In this document: piece after piece, positions 23,828 to 37,040 of the stretch
Layout of the letters: the number at the start of each line of letters is the position of its first letter
Numbering within the stretch: the stretch's first letter is position 1
Assembly (NCBI GenBank): GCA_910574455.1
Contig: CAJSYZ010000009.1
Coordinates: 496,001 to 560,000, forward strand
DNA from: Trichaptum fuscoviolaceum
Lineage: Eukaryota; Basidiomycota; Agaricomycetes; Hymenochaetales; Trichaptaceae
Direction: 5' to 3'
Length of the DNA stretch: 64,000 bases
The notes under the pieces: model-generated
Database searches by the model: none
Told to the model about the DNA's origin: nothing
What the model saw: the letters and a program-made list of their open reading frames with translations, nothing else
Program-made: the position numbers and the translations under genes

Positions 23828-25838
23828 ATGGTCTTCAAGTCGAGATGGACGGTCGACATCCCTAACAAGGACCTTCTCTCCTTCGTCTTTGGTGAGCTCA
23901 GCAACTTATATCTCACAGCTGAACGGGTAGCTGAACACCGAACAGATGACTGGAAACACGGCTGGGACAGACCGCTGTTCGTCGACGCCGACGACCCCTC
24001 GCAGTCGCTCAAAGCCGGCGAGTTTCTGAGCGCGGTGAAGAAGATTGGACGCGGGCTTCGGGAGGGCGCGGGCGTGCAGACGGGCGATGTGGTAATGATG
24101 TGCTCGGCCAATCGAGTGGTCACCCCGGCCCTCGTCCTCGGGATCATCTGCGCAGGCGCGACCATGTCCGGAGCAAACCCATCGTTCTCAAACAAAGGTG
24201 CGTTTGCATATGACGGCTTTCCGGAACAAACAAAACTAATTCCATGTCTAGAGATTTCCTACCAGATTGGGGACTGCGGTGCGAAGGTCTTATTCGCCGC
24301 GGATAATACATTGGACAAAGTTCTGGAGTGCTCTCGCGGACTGGGCATGTCCGACTCTCAGGTGTACCTCTTGACATTAGAGAAGGGACCGAAACGGGGA
24401 ATCCGGACGCTTGGGGACCTGTTAGAGTTCGGGGAAATGGATTGGGAGAGGATAACGGACAAGCGTCTGTTGCAGAACCGGTAATTTACGTGATACCCTA
24501 TGGTCCGGATAATGGCTGAACATCGCATCTCAGTATTGCTGCTTTAAACTACAGCAGCGGAACAACTGGACTTCCTAAAGGTTGTATGATCTCGGTGTAC
24601 AACATGCTGGCGTATGCTGCACAGTCGGTGAAAAACCGAGAGGTCGGTCGGGAAAACATGCGAAAGCAAGGTGTCATTCTTCCGGACACCGAAAGGCAAC
24701 TTGCATATGTTCCTTTCTATCATGCCAGTAAGTTCTTGGATATAGCTATGAGGAACTTAGAGTGACCAATTCATTCGCGACTTGTAGTGGGCCAACAAAC
24801 GTTCTGCATCGCAGGTGTTAAGCTGGGGGATACGACATACGTAATGAACGCCTTCAGCTTTGAGACATTCCTTGCCCAGATTCCGCGGCACCGCATCACT
24901 TCTGTACCTTGTGTGCCCCCTATCGTTGTGCTCATTGCCAAGCACCCCATCGCTGGGAAGACTGACTTCAGCAGCGTCCGTCAAATGGCATGCGGTGCAG
25001 CTCCCCTTGGTGCAGATATACAGCAGCAGGCCGAGCGCGTCATCGATCCCTCGGGCAAGTTCAAGATCCAGCAGGTGTGGGGTATGAGCGAGGCGACTCT
25101 TGGAGCCACGTTCTTTCCCTTGGGTGAGGCGGATCCGGACGTGAGTGGTGTAGGATTCTTGGCGGCCAACATGGAGGCAAAGATTGTCGATGAGGATGGT
25201 AAAGAGCTTGGTTATGATGAGCCGGGTGAGATTCTTCTCAGAGGCCCGAATATCTTCCCTGGGTATTGGAAGAAGGAGAAGGAGACGCGAAGCTCGTTTG
25301 ATCATGAGGGCTATTACAAGACGGGGGATATTGCTGTATTGAAGAAGTCAACTGGTATCATCCATATAGTAGATCGTAAGAAGGAGTTAATCAAGGTCAA
25401 GGGTGCGTAATCAATTTTGCCGTTTTTCTCAAATTCGAAATAGACTCTCATCCGCTCATACAGGCTACCAAGTCGCACCTGCTGAGCTGGAGGAGCTCCT
25501 CTTACAGAGCCCGGACGTCAACGATGCCGCCGTCATTGGTATCCCTGGGTCAGTTTCAATAGCTTGCTTCTATCCCATTCATGCCCTTATCTTTGCTCTG
25601 AAACAGGGAAGGCACAGAACATCCGAGAGCGTACGTCGTGCGCGCACACCCAGATGTCACTGAGCAAGCCATTCAAGAATTTGTCACCGCTCGGGTCGCG
25701 AAATACAAGCGCCTAACTGGCGGAGTCGTCTTTCTGGACGCGATCCCGAAGAGCATAAGTGGGAAGATCTTACGAAAAGACTTGAGAGATCGTGCAAAAG
25801 CGGAGTTCCAGAGTGGAAGCGTGAAAGCAAAATTATGA
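23828..25838 (+). CDS. AMP-dependent acyl/aryl-CoA ligase with peroxisomal AKL signal
   Basis: Six exons (23828-24197, 24252-24480, 24534-24727, 24788-25402, 25464-25548, 25607-25838) join in phase. The protein belongs to the ANL adenylating superfamily and resembles 4-coumarate-CoA ligases and medium-chain acyl-CoA synthetases. These activate a carboxylic acid with ATP and transfer it to CoA. The AMP-binding loop is [11 protein letters not shown] (near 24550). QVWGMSEAT is the A5-like motif, YYKTGDIA and [11 protein letters not shown] are A7/A8, and the catalytic lysine lies in [10 protein letters not shown] near 25750. The C-terminus is KAKL, whose last three residues fit the peroxisomal PTS1 consensus, so the enzyme probably acts in peroxisomes. 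The acid substrate cannot be read from the sequence. Confidence 0.92.
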
Positions 25839-25977
25839 TGGTCGTTATTTACAGTTCTGTTGTAGATGGGTATTTAATCTCGATCAATATCTTTATCTTT
25901 CAAGGAAACATAGAATGACTATTACTTCGAGTCCATCATAAACAAGGAGTAAGGCACGATCATAACATGTAACATCA

Positions 25978-28155
25978 CTAGAGTCGGAACTGTGGCAGGT
26001 ACACACTATCTTCGTTCAGCTCCCCACTTTCCATCTTCTTTTGTACTTCCTCGTAATAGTCTAGGCATTTCTTAATCTTTTCATCACGACCTGCCATTGA
26101 CGCCGCCGTGCGCTCCCAGATGCGCAGCATCTTCGGATAAGATGTTTTAAGTTTCGCGAGCAGGGGAAGTACAGTACGGAGAGTAACATCATCGAAAGTC
26201 CACCAGGCCTGCAGCGATGTAGTTATATACGCTGTATCGATGATCTCAGCACTAAATCAATATCGCATGAAGGAAATTAAAACATACTGCAACATGCTTC
26301 ATCGTCTTCCGGGAACTCTAACGCCGCATACCAGTAAAGCTCAGCGGATTCGCCTGTAAGCTGCGTCGCTTCAGCAATTGGCTTGCCTTTCGCCTTCATC
26401 TTATGACAAAATGCCTTTACGCTTTTTCAAAGATTATCAACAAATAGGATACGATAGTAGCTGAAAGCAGTACTCACGCGAGTGAATCGGCTGCGGGGTA
26501 TACAAAGAAAGCGAGGAAGAAGCCTGGAGGATATTTTGTATCATTTGTCTCTCGTGCCTCGATGGTGGCTTCGTACAGATCCTCTGCCATCTGGAGAAGC
26601 TTTTCTACAGAGTAGTTGGGGAGACCCTGGCTAATTGCCTGTTAATCCATCAATGTTAGTATGTATGTTACTTTCTATCACAATTTGATACCCACACCCA
26701 TGTAAGCTTGGTTCAGCAGAAGACGTATGCCACGAATGAATGTATCCTCAAACACAACGCCCCTGTCAGCCGTGGAGACATCCCGCCAGATTTTCCGGCC
26801 GCGTTCGATGATCTCCAACGCCCATTCATAGAATTGGATAGCGGAAGGGTAATTCTGCGCGACACCAGCTGAAAGGAACGCCCGCATCACCCAAGCACTG
26901 AACGCCATATATGGTCATTAGAATTGCTTTCCTCACAGGAGCTTGGTTGCTTACCGGATAGTGATGGACAATGCATGTCTGGTGTGATCCCAACCCAACG
27001 TTCGGACTCTCCTCTGAGCGTCTTCAAGAATAAACTCCGGACCACCTTCTTTCCATGCGTTTGAATCGTTAGACTGTATAATGACTTCTACAGCGTAAGT
27101 GCTATCATAAGAGACAAAAAGCTATAGATACCTTGCTTATTGAATTCTTCCAACCACTTTGGACCGTCCATATGAAACACCCGAGCATCCATGATAATGG
27201 CGTTCGAAAATGATTCCAGTACCTACTTCAAATCAGGACAATGACCACAGGCAGATGGTAGTGTAATGTAACTGACGTTCTTTCTCCCAGTCATGCCCGT
27301 GACTCTCCCGAAGTTATCCTTAACGTAAATGATCTGTTTGAGGTCTCTCGATGCTGCAGAAAATGACTATCTCAGAATTCAGTAAGAAGATCCACAGAAT
27401 GAGGAGAGGATACGTACTTCATACGCTTCTAGTATCATCCAAGCCTATAACTCGAGAATCAATATGATTTCAAATGTACGTGAAACCTCAACGAACGCTG
27501 CTTTCTGGACCGACTGTTGAATGCGAAGTGAATTCTTTGGCGCGGTTCCACGGCAGGCCATCATTGTCTGTTTTCCTTACGACAAACCGCGACCCATCTA
27601 CGACCTTTGGCTTGTTCTTTCTCTTAGATACTTCTAATCCCGCTTCATACTGCTCCTTCTGCTTTTTCTCCGCCGGACTCAAGTTCTTCTTTGGTAAAAG
27701 CTCTAAAGCCTTTTCGAAAGCTGGTATGGCGGCGTGCCAACTCCCTATTTCCTATACATAGATTGGACTCTTAAGCTCCCACTAATTCAAAGTACATACC
27801 TGTTCCGCCGCTGCAAGCCTTCCCCACGCCTTTGTGTACTTGGGGTCTAGTTCAGTCGCCTTGAAAAGCGTTCATGTCAAAATATCAAAGAACGATACAG
27901 AAATAGTCTACCTTTTGCGCATCGGATCGAGCATCAAGATATCTATCCATAGATTCTCAGTACCTATTCTACAAAACTGGGGTTCTGCGCTTACTTTCCT
28001 AAGCCCATGCAACAGGCAGCCCTATTCGCGTACAGAATTGCATTTTCCCCTCCCTTCTTCAGAGCACTAGTGTACTTGTCATACGCTTGTGAATACTCTT
28101 TCTTGGAGAAATGGGCATTCCCTTCTTCCTTCAGTTTCGCAGCAGCGTCAGCCAT
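25978..28155 (-). CDS. TPR protein, tandem copy 1
   Basis: A multi-exon minus-strand gene starts at 28155 (MADAAAKLKEEGNAHFSKKE). The N-terminus has tetratricopeptide repeats of the STIP1/SGT type: a KLKEEGNAHF..YxQAxDKYTxAL helix pair, NAILYANRAACCMGL, then ARSDAQKATELDPKYTKAWGR. A long helical region follows, and the C-terminus is YPKML..CLDYYEEVQKKMESGELN ending at 25978. Such N-terminal repeats usually bind the C-terminal tails of Hsp70/Hsp90; here that is inference. The rest matches no family I can name. A close paralog lies 3 kb further on the same strand (31090-33296), with the same exon order and same C-terminal block. About nine introns were inferred, and inner borders are approximate. 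Confidence 0.75.
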
Positions 28156-28396
28156 ATCAATCAGAAAGGAATTAATGGGAAGAACTTGAATTTGAAGCTC
28201 GCGTTCCGAACGCGTTCGAACACTGGCACGGACCCTAGAATACGCCCGCTGCCAGACGTCTTATGTACGTCACACCGGCAGCCTTGAATTACAACTTGAA
28301 GGCCGGCTTCATCTCGGCATTCTGATATTCAAGTTGCCGAAAGCTGCCGGTAATTTACATTGTTCTCTAGCGGTACCACTGTAGCCCGCACTGTCA

Positions 28397-30202
28397 TCAA
28401 CCAGTACTACTCATAACTCTTCCAAGAATTAACCCAAAGAACTGGACAAGATCTTCATCTCGATATCTGCTACTGATGACATCATATGTATATCCGTCAA
28501 ACAATATACAGTACTCTGCAGTGTCACGGTACTCACAAATCGGTATGCCTCCTTTACAATCTGATTTTGGAGAAAGGTTTGAGCTTGTGCCTCCAAATAT
28601 AGCCGGTAGGTCATGAAAGGATACTGTACGCCTCACGTTGAGGACAATACGTGATCCAATGATTGCCATGCATGAGCGAAGAGACATTAAGAACATGTCA
28701 GAGAGGCCACGCCGGTTGTCCGGCAAGGCAGTAAAAGCTGCTAGGTTGGCCGCACTGCACACTATTCCGGTCTCAGTATCTGCTCGCAGCAATATTATTA
28801 CGAGGGACACTCACAAACGATCACAAAATAGAACACAAGCCCTACGGAAACGTTTGTGGAATTCTATCAGCTTCACGGAAGATGGAATTAATGAGTAGCC
28901 TATACCATCTCGCATCAGAATGGACAAAATCCGTGTCTTCGCTACCTTAACTAGATTTCCATGGGAGTCAGTTAATAGACTGAAAGGAGCGGATGTAAAC
29001 CCTACGCATGACTATGGCACGGAACATTGTGAGAATGAATATGACGGTGTCAAAAGCCATGAGAGCAGACCATGCCTGAACTGTCCCAGACTAGAGAAGC
29101 TCGAAAGCCCGCTGGTGCATCCAAAAATAGGTTGGATCCTAGATAGATGTCTCAGAAATCCTCGAGACAACCTCAGAAAGCAGCTTACAGTGGATCGGGG
29201 ACAACTGGATATCATAAATGATAGATCAGACTGCATTTACTGACAATGAAGAGCTCTTGTGACACGAAGAATATCAATGAACATAGCAATATCTGTGCCC
29301 TGTATTATTACGAGGCTTCAGCTTTTTATTTCATAGAATTGAGGGTTTAATCACATACTATTGCAGTTGCAAATAGCACCACAAGAATTCTGCGGTCTTT
29401 TCCCCAAAGAGCAGTGGTGCGAATGATAAGAATAACTAACTTTCTGTTAGCCTTCTTTTGAATTTATGAAGCCTGCTAAGGAATGCATTACATTGCACAG
29501 GAATGACGAACAGTAGTGAAGCCCAAGCATCCATAAGTGTCGTGATCTTGCAGCTTTTTGTAGAGCAAATGAGGATACTGCACCAACTATAGCAAAAAAG
29601 AGGATGACATACAACTAAATTCATAATTGATATCAAACATTTTAGTCATTTACATAGAGGATTGGTGAGAGTGTGCTTACAGGTAAACTCAAACCTGAGA
29701 CGGTGAAATCTACCAAATGTATTAGATTGACAGTACAAAACACGGAAGGAGATCTCACTTATGAGGAATAGCACTCCCTCTAGTACCACGGGCCACCGAG
29801 AAAGAAGGAAGAGCACTTTGCCATACGACCACGGCTTCCTCCAGATATGCTCCACCTTTACACCCTATCAGTAATGTAAACGATAACGCACGGACTATCT
29901 TGCCTCGCTGCTTCAAGGTCAGTAAAGCGATCTCAATGCGTATACACCCTCACGACGTACTCAGGTAGGGTGGAAAAGATATCATAAATGAGCACCGTGA
30001 AAGCGACCACTTTCATACGTGGTAAGTATAGTCACTCAATGACAATAAAGCTAGAAGAGGCGTTACCCGATAGATACTACAAGTATATGTTGTAAGCTGA
30101 GCGACGATGATCCTCATTAAAGTAAGAACGACTCACACGAGTGATCGTCAAGTCTTCAGCGGATTGTATCAGGAGCTCTATGTCAGCGACGACAGTAGCC
30201 AT
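28397..30202 (-). CDS. DUF6533-type multi-pass membrane protein, tandem copy 1
   Basis: A minus-strand gene split into many small exons begins at 30202 (MATVVADIELLIQSAEDL). The signature of fungal DUF6533 proteins is clear once spliced: VVAFTVLIYDIFSTLPE (near 29980), then VEHIWRKPWSYGKVLFLLSR (near 29840). Further helices follow: WSALMAFDTVIFILTMFRAI (near 29060), LVFYFVIV, AANLAAFTALP, and MAIIGSRIVLNVRR (near 28650). These give about six or seven membrane spans, as is usual for the family, with a cytosolic tail ending at 28397. The function of DUF6533 proteins is unknown; they are abundant in mushroom genomes. The copy appears open. The upstream neighbour pair is repeated at 31.1-34.3 kb, where this gene is broken. 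Confidence 0.72.
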
Positions 30203-31089
30203 GTTGTTTAAAGAGCCTCGTAAGGATACACGCTCTTTTTATCTCCCAACCGCATATCAGCAACGCTTCCATATCTCCAACACCTGTGAAGTTCGCGCAA
30301 GAATGTTCGGAGTTCAACAATGAATGTGTACAGGGTTGTCGACGCTAGTTATGCAACTAATCCACTTGTTCTGATATGGGAGATCAGAAAGATAATTGAG
30401 ACTTCTTTGACGAGTTTCACAGCGGCTGAGCTGCGGTGAAAAGGGAACGAAGATGAAAACACTGACAACACACCGAATGAGTGTAAGCGGCCATCACTTC
30501 ATTGAAGACCGAGACGCCGGCCACTGGCAGTGGCAGGGTCGGCATCCGAGTTGTCGGCAAATGTGGACTTTCCCAATCGGGGGTCCTGCCAGTGAGTTGC
30601 AACCGTTTGCTGAGCATGAAATGGAAAGGATAGCTGAGAAGCATCAAAATCATTACCTATCCATTATCATAGTTAGCCCCATAAAGGTTACAAGACGAGC
30701 GGCGATCAAGAAGCTCTCCGGGTGGGAGGCGGTTAGTGAATAGATCTGACAATATTCAAGAATGATACAAGTGCAAGGAAACCAGATCAGACATATGTGA
30801 AACCATCTTGCGCTACTGCAGCATCACTGGTATTGTGACAAGTGCAGGACGACTGTGGATGATGCAGCTTTAAAAAGAGCATTTATGTTGAATATGACCG
30901 GTTACGGTTTGCATAGTATTCTCTATGTGCTGCCAGTGGATGTACGCGATAGTAGATTGCCGTACATTTAACAAAAGATATAAAGAAGAACTACATGACA
31001 TTATCCTGAGATCAGTACGCTTATAATCCGTTACATGGCGTTCGAAAACAAGTTGTTATACCTAAGTATAAACTGCGAAGATATAAGAT
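30203..31089. other. Spacer between the two tandem units
   Basis: I see no gene in these 0.9 kb. The notable feature is an inverted pair CACTGGCAG (30522) / CTGCCAGTG (30586-30594) about 50 bases apart. Confidence 0.5.
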
Positions 31090-33296
31090 TTATTCATGAA
31101 ACTTGAAGTCAGGGTTGTAGACACTCTTCTTGGTCAGCTCGCCAGAACGCAACTTCTTCTGAAGTGTTTCGTAGTAGTCCAGGCAGTTGCGGATCATGAC
31201 GTCCCGCGATGGGATACCACTTCCGGAGTTCTTCCAGATGCGCAACATCTTTGGGTAGCACTCCTTCAGTTTTTCCAAGCGAGGCAACACAGTACTGATA
31301 GGTACGCCGTTGAAGTTCCACCATGTAGAAAGGGAGACTGTTATGTAGTCTAATCAGGAGAAAGATCAGATATGCAGCGGTAAAGTCCACAATGAACATC
31401 ACGTACAGCAGCAATATTCATCGTCTTCCGGAAATTTCTGCGCTGCTTGCCAGTAAAACCGAGCGGAATCATCGATAAGTTTGACAGCCTCAGATTCTGG
31501 TTTCTGTCTTGCTATTTTCTTGAGGCAAAAGGCTTTTATACTGAAATTATTGGTAGTAACTCAATAGAATAATGGGCGGCGAAATGAACAAAATACTCAC
31601 GAAAGAGCCTCGGCCGCAGGGTAGACGAAGAAAGCCTGGAAGAAGCCGCGAGAGTACTTCGAAGTACACTGAGATCGTGCTCTTTCCGTATCTTCATACA
31701 ACCTTTCGGCCTTTTCGAGAAGTGCTTCAACAGTGTAATTTGGGATGTTGGCGGTAATGGCCTATATCAGAGTTCATAATTAATTTGTCATTACAATATG
31801 AACTGCGCTTTACGTACATTCATGTGCTCCTGAGCTAGCAAAACACGTAGCCCACGAATGAACGTGTCCTCGAAAACGATGCCTCGATCATGAAGGGGCA
31901 CATCTTTCCACACCTTCTGACCGCGTTCGAGAATCTCGAGAGCGCCTCCGTAGAACTGCAAAGCGACCGCAGTATCGCGGTCAAGTCCAGCAGAAAGATA
32001 CGCGCGAATGATCCAAGCACTAATTCACAATGATCGCATCGAATAACTAATCTGATGGCATGCACACTCCTCACCGAACGGTCACAGACAATGCAAGCTT
32101 GGTCTTCTCCCATCCAAGTGTCTGCACCCGCTTCTGAGCATCCTCTACAATAAAGTCCGGACCAGCATCAGTCCATGCTTCGCTGGACACCATTTCCATC
32201 ACGACTTATCCATTTTTAACGGCGGCTCGGGATCTTAGCTGAATTCACTTACGATGGTCGTTATATTTCTCGAAGAACAGTTTCAGATCCAAGGAAAAGG
32301 CGCGGCTGTCCATTAAAATAGCGTCTGAGAAGGCTTCCAGTACCTGAGGGATGGACATTTCAGATGATGCAATCCCTTTAGTTGAATCCACTAAGACTGA
32401 CACCTTGTTTCCCGCTGAACACAGATGGAATTCCCAGATCCTCTTTCACGAGAGCCAGTCGATTAAGTCCTTTCCAGAATTCGTTGAATCTCTAAGTAAT
32501 AGTAAGAAATTGTGAGCGATAAATCACTGATAGTCTCGCATACCTGATTTGCTTCCCTCACTACCCAGGCCTGAGCAGAAGTATTACATCAAGAGAAGTA
32601 ATCAAATAACGTAGGGATTGAACGAACACTACTGTCAGGCCCGACGGAAGAACTAGAGGTCAGTCTTTTCGCACAGTCCCAAGGCATTTGGCCACCATTG
32701 GCTGATTTTAAGCGAGACATTGCATAAACTAGACTGGGCAAATCCTTTGAGTTCTGCTTCTCTCTTGACGTTATCAGACCTGCAGAATACTGATTCTTCA
32801 ACTTCATTTCAGTTGGACCCATAGTTTTCAAGGATAAGAGCTCTAGCGCCCTTTGATACGCCACGATAGCAAATTCCCAGTTTGCCAAGTTCTGTATGCG
32901 TAAGATTAACTCATAGGAGAGAAAGATCTGAACACCTACCTGCTCAGAGACAGCTAGCCTACCCCAACCTTTAACGTATTGCGGATCCTCTCTTGTCGCC
33001 TTGACGAAATGTGTAAGTCTGAGAGTAAGTCATATGTAAAACTGACACACTCAACCCTCTTAGCATCGGAACGAGCATCAAGATATCTGAGATAGAGATC
33101 AAGGCGTGAATTTGAGCACCAGAGGCGTGGCTTACTTTTCCAAGCCTATATAGCAGGCAGACCTATTCGCATACAAAATTGCATTATTCCCTCCTTCTCT
33201 CAACGCGTCGGTGTACTTGTCGCACGCCTGGAGATATTCTTTCTTCAAGAAATGAGCATTTCCCTCCTCCTTGAGCTTCGCAACAACTTCTTCCAT
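31090..33296 (-). CDS. TPR protein, tandem copy 2
   Basis: This is a paralog of the gene at 25978-28155 with the same layout. It starts at 33296 with MEEVVAKLKEEGNAHFLKKE, followed by NAILYANRSACYIGLEKYLD, RATREDPQYVKGWGRLA and LANWEFAIVAYQRALELL. The C-terminal block is NCLDYYETLQKKLRSGELT, ending at 31090. As in copy 1, the N-terminal tetratricopeptide repeats suggest a scaffold or co-chaperone role (inferred). All blocks seen in copy 1 have counterparts, and no definite stop or frameshift was found, so both copies may be expressed. The divergence between the copies is clear at the protein level, so the duplication is not very recent. Inner exon borders are approximate. Confidence 0.73.
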
Positions 33297-33559
33297 AGCT
33301 AAAATAATTGTGGAGTCAGCAATGTAGAAGGGCTGAAGGTTGTCGATGTCTCAGAGTTGACGATGGAAAAACGTACAAAGACGCGACGCGCCCACCTTTT
33401 TGCAGTTCCAGGGTCTTCGAGTTCCCGGAAATATCCGAAGTTTTATCATGATGTCAAAAACTGGATCGATCTGAGTATGCAACTTACAAACTTCCGTATG
33501 AATCCGCTATCCGTTCCCTGTAATTATTGGTGAAGCCTTGGGTTTTGTCTACAAAGAGA

Positions 33560-34322
33560 TCCAAGTCTAAACTGCGGTGCTTACACCAAAGAGCAGTTGT
33601 ACGGAAAACGAAAGTAACTATCTGCATCTCCGTCATACTGTCCTCGTGTCTTGGGCTAAGCTGGAGATCTAATTAACTGTACGATGAAAAGGAATGAAAG
33701 ACAAAATGAAGGACCAAGCGTCTATGAGAATTTCAGCCTTACAGCTATTATTGAAGGTCAGATCACTGAGACTCGAGAGCTTTGACGAAGAAGGGAACGC
33801 ACAACTAGTGAATTATTAGATTTTGCAGTACGAGCCATTGTCAAATAAGCAGCGCTTACAGATCATTTATACATTGAAATCTATTCATGATTAGAGGTTA
33901 GTAGTGTGACAGCTGTGAGCGCTCTCCACACTTACATATGAGGAAATCACTCCGGGACAGCAGGCCACCGAGCCATGAGGAAGAGAACTTTGCTACGAGA
34001 CAATCGTCTCCTCCATATGTATTCCACATTGCCTTACTGAGTCGAAATAAGCAAAGTTTCACGGATGGACATAAGAGTTATACGACGCACTCAAAAAGCG
34101 TAGAGATGGTGGATGAGCACAGTGAATACCACCACTACAAGAAACCGTTACTGAGACATTTTCACATATATGGGGAAGAAATCAAACCGGATAGATACTA
34201 GGAGAGGAATTGGTCAAATAGAATGAAAGCGAGTCGCAAAGTACAAGGAGACGTACTCGCGAGACTGCTAGGTCTTTGGCAGATTGTATGAGCAAGTCTA
34301 CCTCAGTGTTGACGGACATCAT
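33560..34322 (-). pseudogene. Decayed DUF6533-type gene, tandem copy 2
   Basis: Behind TPR copy 2, the minus strand holds remnants of the membrane-protein gene seen at 28397-30202. The start is recognisable at 34322 (MSVNTEVDLLIQSAKDLAVS), and a relic VVVFTVLIHHL is near 34120. IWRRRLSRSKVLFLMARWP near 33960-34020 is followed shortly by a stop. The 3' half (the TMs near 28650-29070 in copy 1) has no counterpart: the region is only about 0.75 kb against 1.8 kb. It is therefore a truncated pseudogene. Confidence 0.65.
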
Positions 34323-35129
34323 GTCGTTAAGCGTAATCAAAACAAGACGCAGTCGTATCCTTATACTCTGCACTCGAGACCCTACACAGAATGAGCGTGA
34401 AAAGCAACACATCCATCGTCGATGAAAATCGATGATTGCGATGTATTGGCGCAGTCGAACTGTGATGATCAAATCAATGCGGGACACGTACAAATTTAGA
34501 GTCGTTCGTTCTCCGCCGCTCCTTTCAAGTTGACCATTAGCTCAAGGTCGATTCTGTTACAGACATTGCGAAGGGTTGAAGCATCCAGATCGTTATGAGC
34601 TAAGATCCCAGACAACTCGAACGCGTCAGGCTGAGCCTTGCTGCCAATCTACTCAAACTACTCCATGACCGTGACAAAACTTTGAGTAGTGACTCAACTT
34701 GAGTGCAATCTGTTGTTTGTGTTCCTCAGTAAAGCCGTGTAGATGGAGGTCTAAAGTTACTCACCCCATTTTGTGATATCGCCGTTACAATAGAGAAAGA
34801 AGCGCGAACCGATTTCGCCGTAGTGAAAAAAGGGGATTGAGCGGTCAAGAGTTCAGCTAGGAAAGTGAAGATCCAATCAAACAACTCTATAAATACGACA
34901 GCAGAACCTTGCGTAGGACAGTGAGAAACATATAACATGCAATATTAATATACCCAGAGATGGGAGAAAATCCTTCTAGTCCACAGATGCAGAAATGAAG
35001 AGGTTTAGTATCTTATAAGACAGGTAAAAGTGACAAATTGATGATGGTGGGCTTTAGACAGGTGCTTCAAGACACTGGTTTTGGATAGAGAGGGAGAAGA
35101 GACAAGTTGACGAGGTGGAAGACGGACGA
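34323..35129. other. Non-coding spacer
   Basis: No gene or repeat could be supported here. The open frames present are short and lack any family motif. The right end should contain the 3' untranslated region of the fucosyltransferase-like gene. Confidence 0.45.
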
Positions 35130-36814
35130 TCACCAGAAACGGTTACTTCGCGGGTCCATTTCCTTTGCCATACGCAGCATGACGATATTAGAAGAAAGAC
35201 TCGAAAACTGGCGAGGGAAGAAGCAGTTAGCCGAGTTAACGGAGGATGAAAGGAGTGATGGCTTACACCGTTGCCGACGAACACCTCCGCACGCTCCGCA
35301 ATTGCCATATCAATCGCCATTGATACATACTTCTGCTCTCTATCGAGTTGCACGTCCAGACTGCTCTTCACCTCTTCCCAGCCATCCCGTCTCAGTTCAT
35401 CGCGCAGCTCGCTCACCCACCAGCCCCACCCGTTCGTGAGGACATACACCCGCTTCAGTCCCTGATGTTCCTCGCGGACTGCACGGAGTTTCTCGACAAT
35501 CTGCTCAACAGACGGCCAGCAGTGTTCCATATAGTAGTCTGTGCGCCCGTCAAGATTTTTCAGATGCGAGAAGGAGGGAGGTTCGAATTTATCCGGCAAG
35601 GAGGGAAATTGGTTGAAGCCCATGTACGTTGCACCCCATTGCGCCAACCGAGGACAGTGACGGACATAGTCTCCTCGCCGAAGATGAACTGCCACGAGGC
35701 CGTGTATGGTCTCATCTCGAGAACCAGGAGCACGAGATTCAAAAGGCGGCAGAGATGGCGTTCGGGTAATGGTATCCTTTGCCGAGTGTGCATGTAGAAG
35801 AGCGAAGTTACGGGTTACACCAGAGGCCACTAGGGGTGACCACGCGTAGTCTCGGATGATAGGTGACTGAGAGAGCGAAGACCATGTAGCTAGAACACGG
35901 TCTGACCCGAATAAGCTGGAAAATAGAAAATTACTAAAGATGCTGAGGTGTATAAGAGAGCACTCACAACCAATTGAAGACAGGAGGATCGTTCTCCACG
36001 TCCACACATCCCTCCGGTGTCTCTGCAAGTCGCTTCACCCACCAATCCAAAAGCTTATCCCCAGGTTCATCTGCAGGAGCGTCTTTCGAGCTTATTGTCA
36101 CTCGCTTCTCCTTCGGACAGATCATCTCGTAGAACTCCGCGCTGACTGCCCTTGGCTGCGCCATGGGGCCGCCCGCAGAAGGTCCGGAGATGAACGCATT
36201 AAGAGGTATTCGTGCTGGTCTAAGAGCAAAGTCGTAGATTGTCCACGGAAGAGGTGTGTGCGACCACGTGTACTCCTCGAAGACATACGAGCGATTTGCG
36301 AGATACGCAAGGTGAGACATCATTATTCTGAAAAGTTAGATCAGAGACTGAAACGCAGCTGACCTCTGAGTACTCACATCTCTTGCAAAACATTATTTAG
36401 CCCGTGCCCCCAAATGTGCCCCGGAAACCTCAGAAACATCCCATTCCGCCCCTCAGGATATGGTAGTGATACATTATGTTGCGGCAAGTGTCTCTCGTAT
36501 TCGCGAATGCTGTCGAAGCTGGGCGGAACGCCTGACCATAGAATACCAAGCGCCAGTAACACTGGTATCGATAATAAAAACGTTATGGCCCGTTTTAATG
36601 TAATAAGATGCAAGCAGGCGAGAGAAAGGGCACGTAGAGCTCTCCCATGCCTTCGAAATGAATGCCGTCCAGACGGTACGGGGGAGCCCCTCCTTGATGT
36701 AGGCGAAGGTAGATCAAGGCTGCGTTCGGAGTCGGTTGAGACAAGTTCGTAGGCGTGTGCGTTGCGTGGTTGGGGAGACCATAATCTTCTTGCAATGCCT
36801 TCCCAGGAGCCCAT
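35130..36814 (-). CDS. Type II membrane fucosyltransferase-like (O-FucT family) protein
   Basis: Four minus-strand exons are visible, starting at 36814 (MGSWEGIARRLWSP). A cytosolic tail of about 74 residues precedes one membrane helix (AITFLLSIPVLLALGILWSG, residues ~76-95), a typical Golgi type II layout. The lumenal part has FRFPGHIWGHGLNNVLQEM-like sequence with a GxNN-type donor loop, then LANRSYVFEEYTW and SDRVLATWSSLS. The diagnostic VAVHLRRGDYVRHC (HLRRGDY) is next, a motif shared by O-fucosyltransferases and related GDP-sugar enzymes. The end is VYVLTNGWGWW, ERAEVFVGNG joined to FSSLSSN, and MAKEMDPRSNRFW, closing at 35130. The likely reaction is transfer of fucose or a related sugar from a GDP donor. 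The acceptor is unknown. The start was chosen because the membrane anchor is in the same frame. Confidence 0.8.
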
Positions 36815-37040
36815 TGTTGTCTGGTTAGTGTTTCTAAGTCATGAAGCGTTGCGAGCTCGTGGTGCAAGAAGCTCAACACGTCGTCGGTGCTGCGGCGGAG
36901 GCTACCTGATTTTCGTGTGCCAATTTCCATATCCAACTTGAAGTCACGGTTCCCTTTTTAGTAAGAACTTGAAGGCGGAACTAAATAATAATTAAATTAA
37001 ATGATGTGATTCATTTCATTATAGTGGCTGCAAGCCCTTC

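Noticed and set aside
35107..35797. Overlapping plus-strand frames in the fucosyltransferase-like gene
   Set aside because: They are antisense to the exon carrying HLRRGDY.
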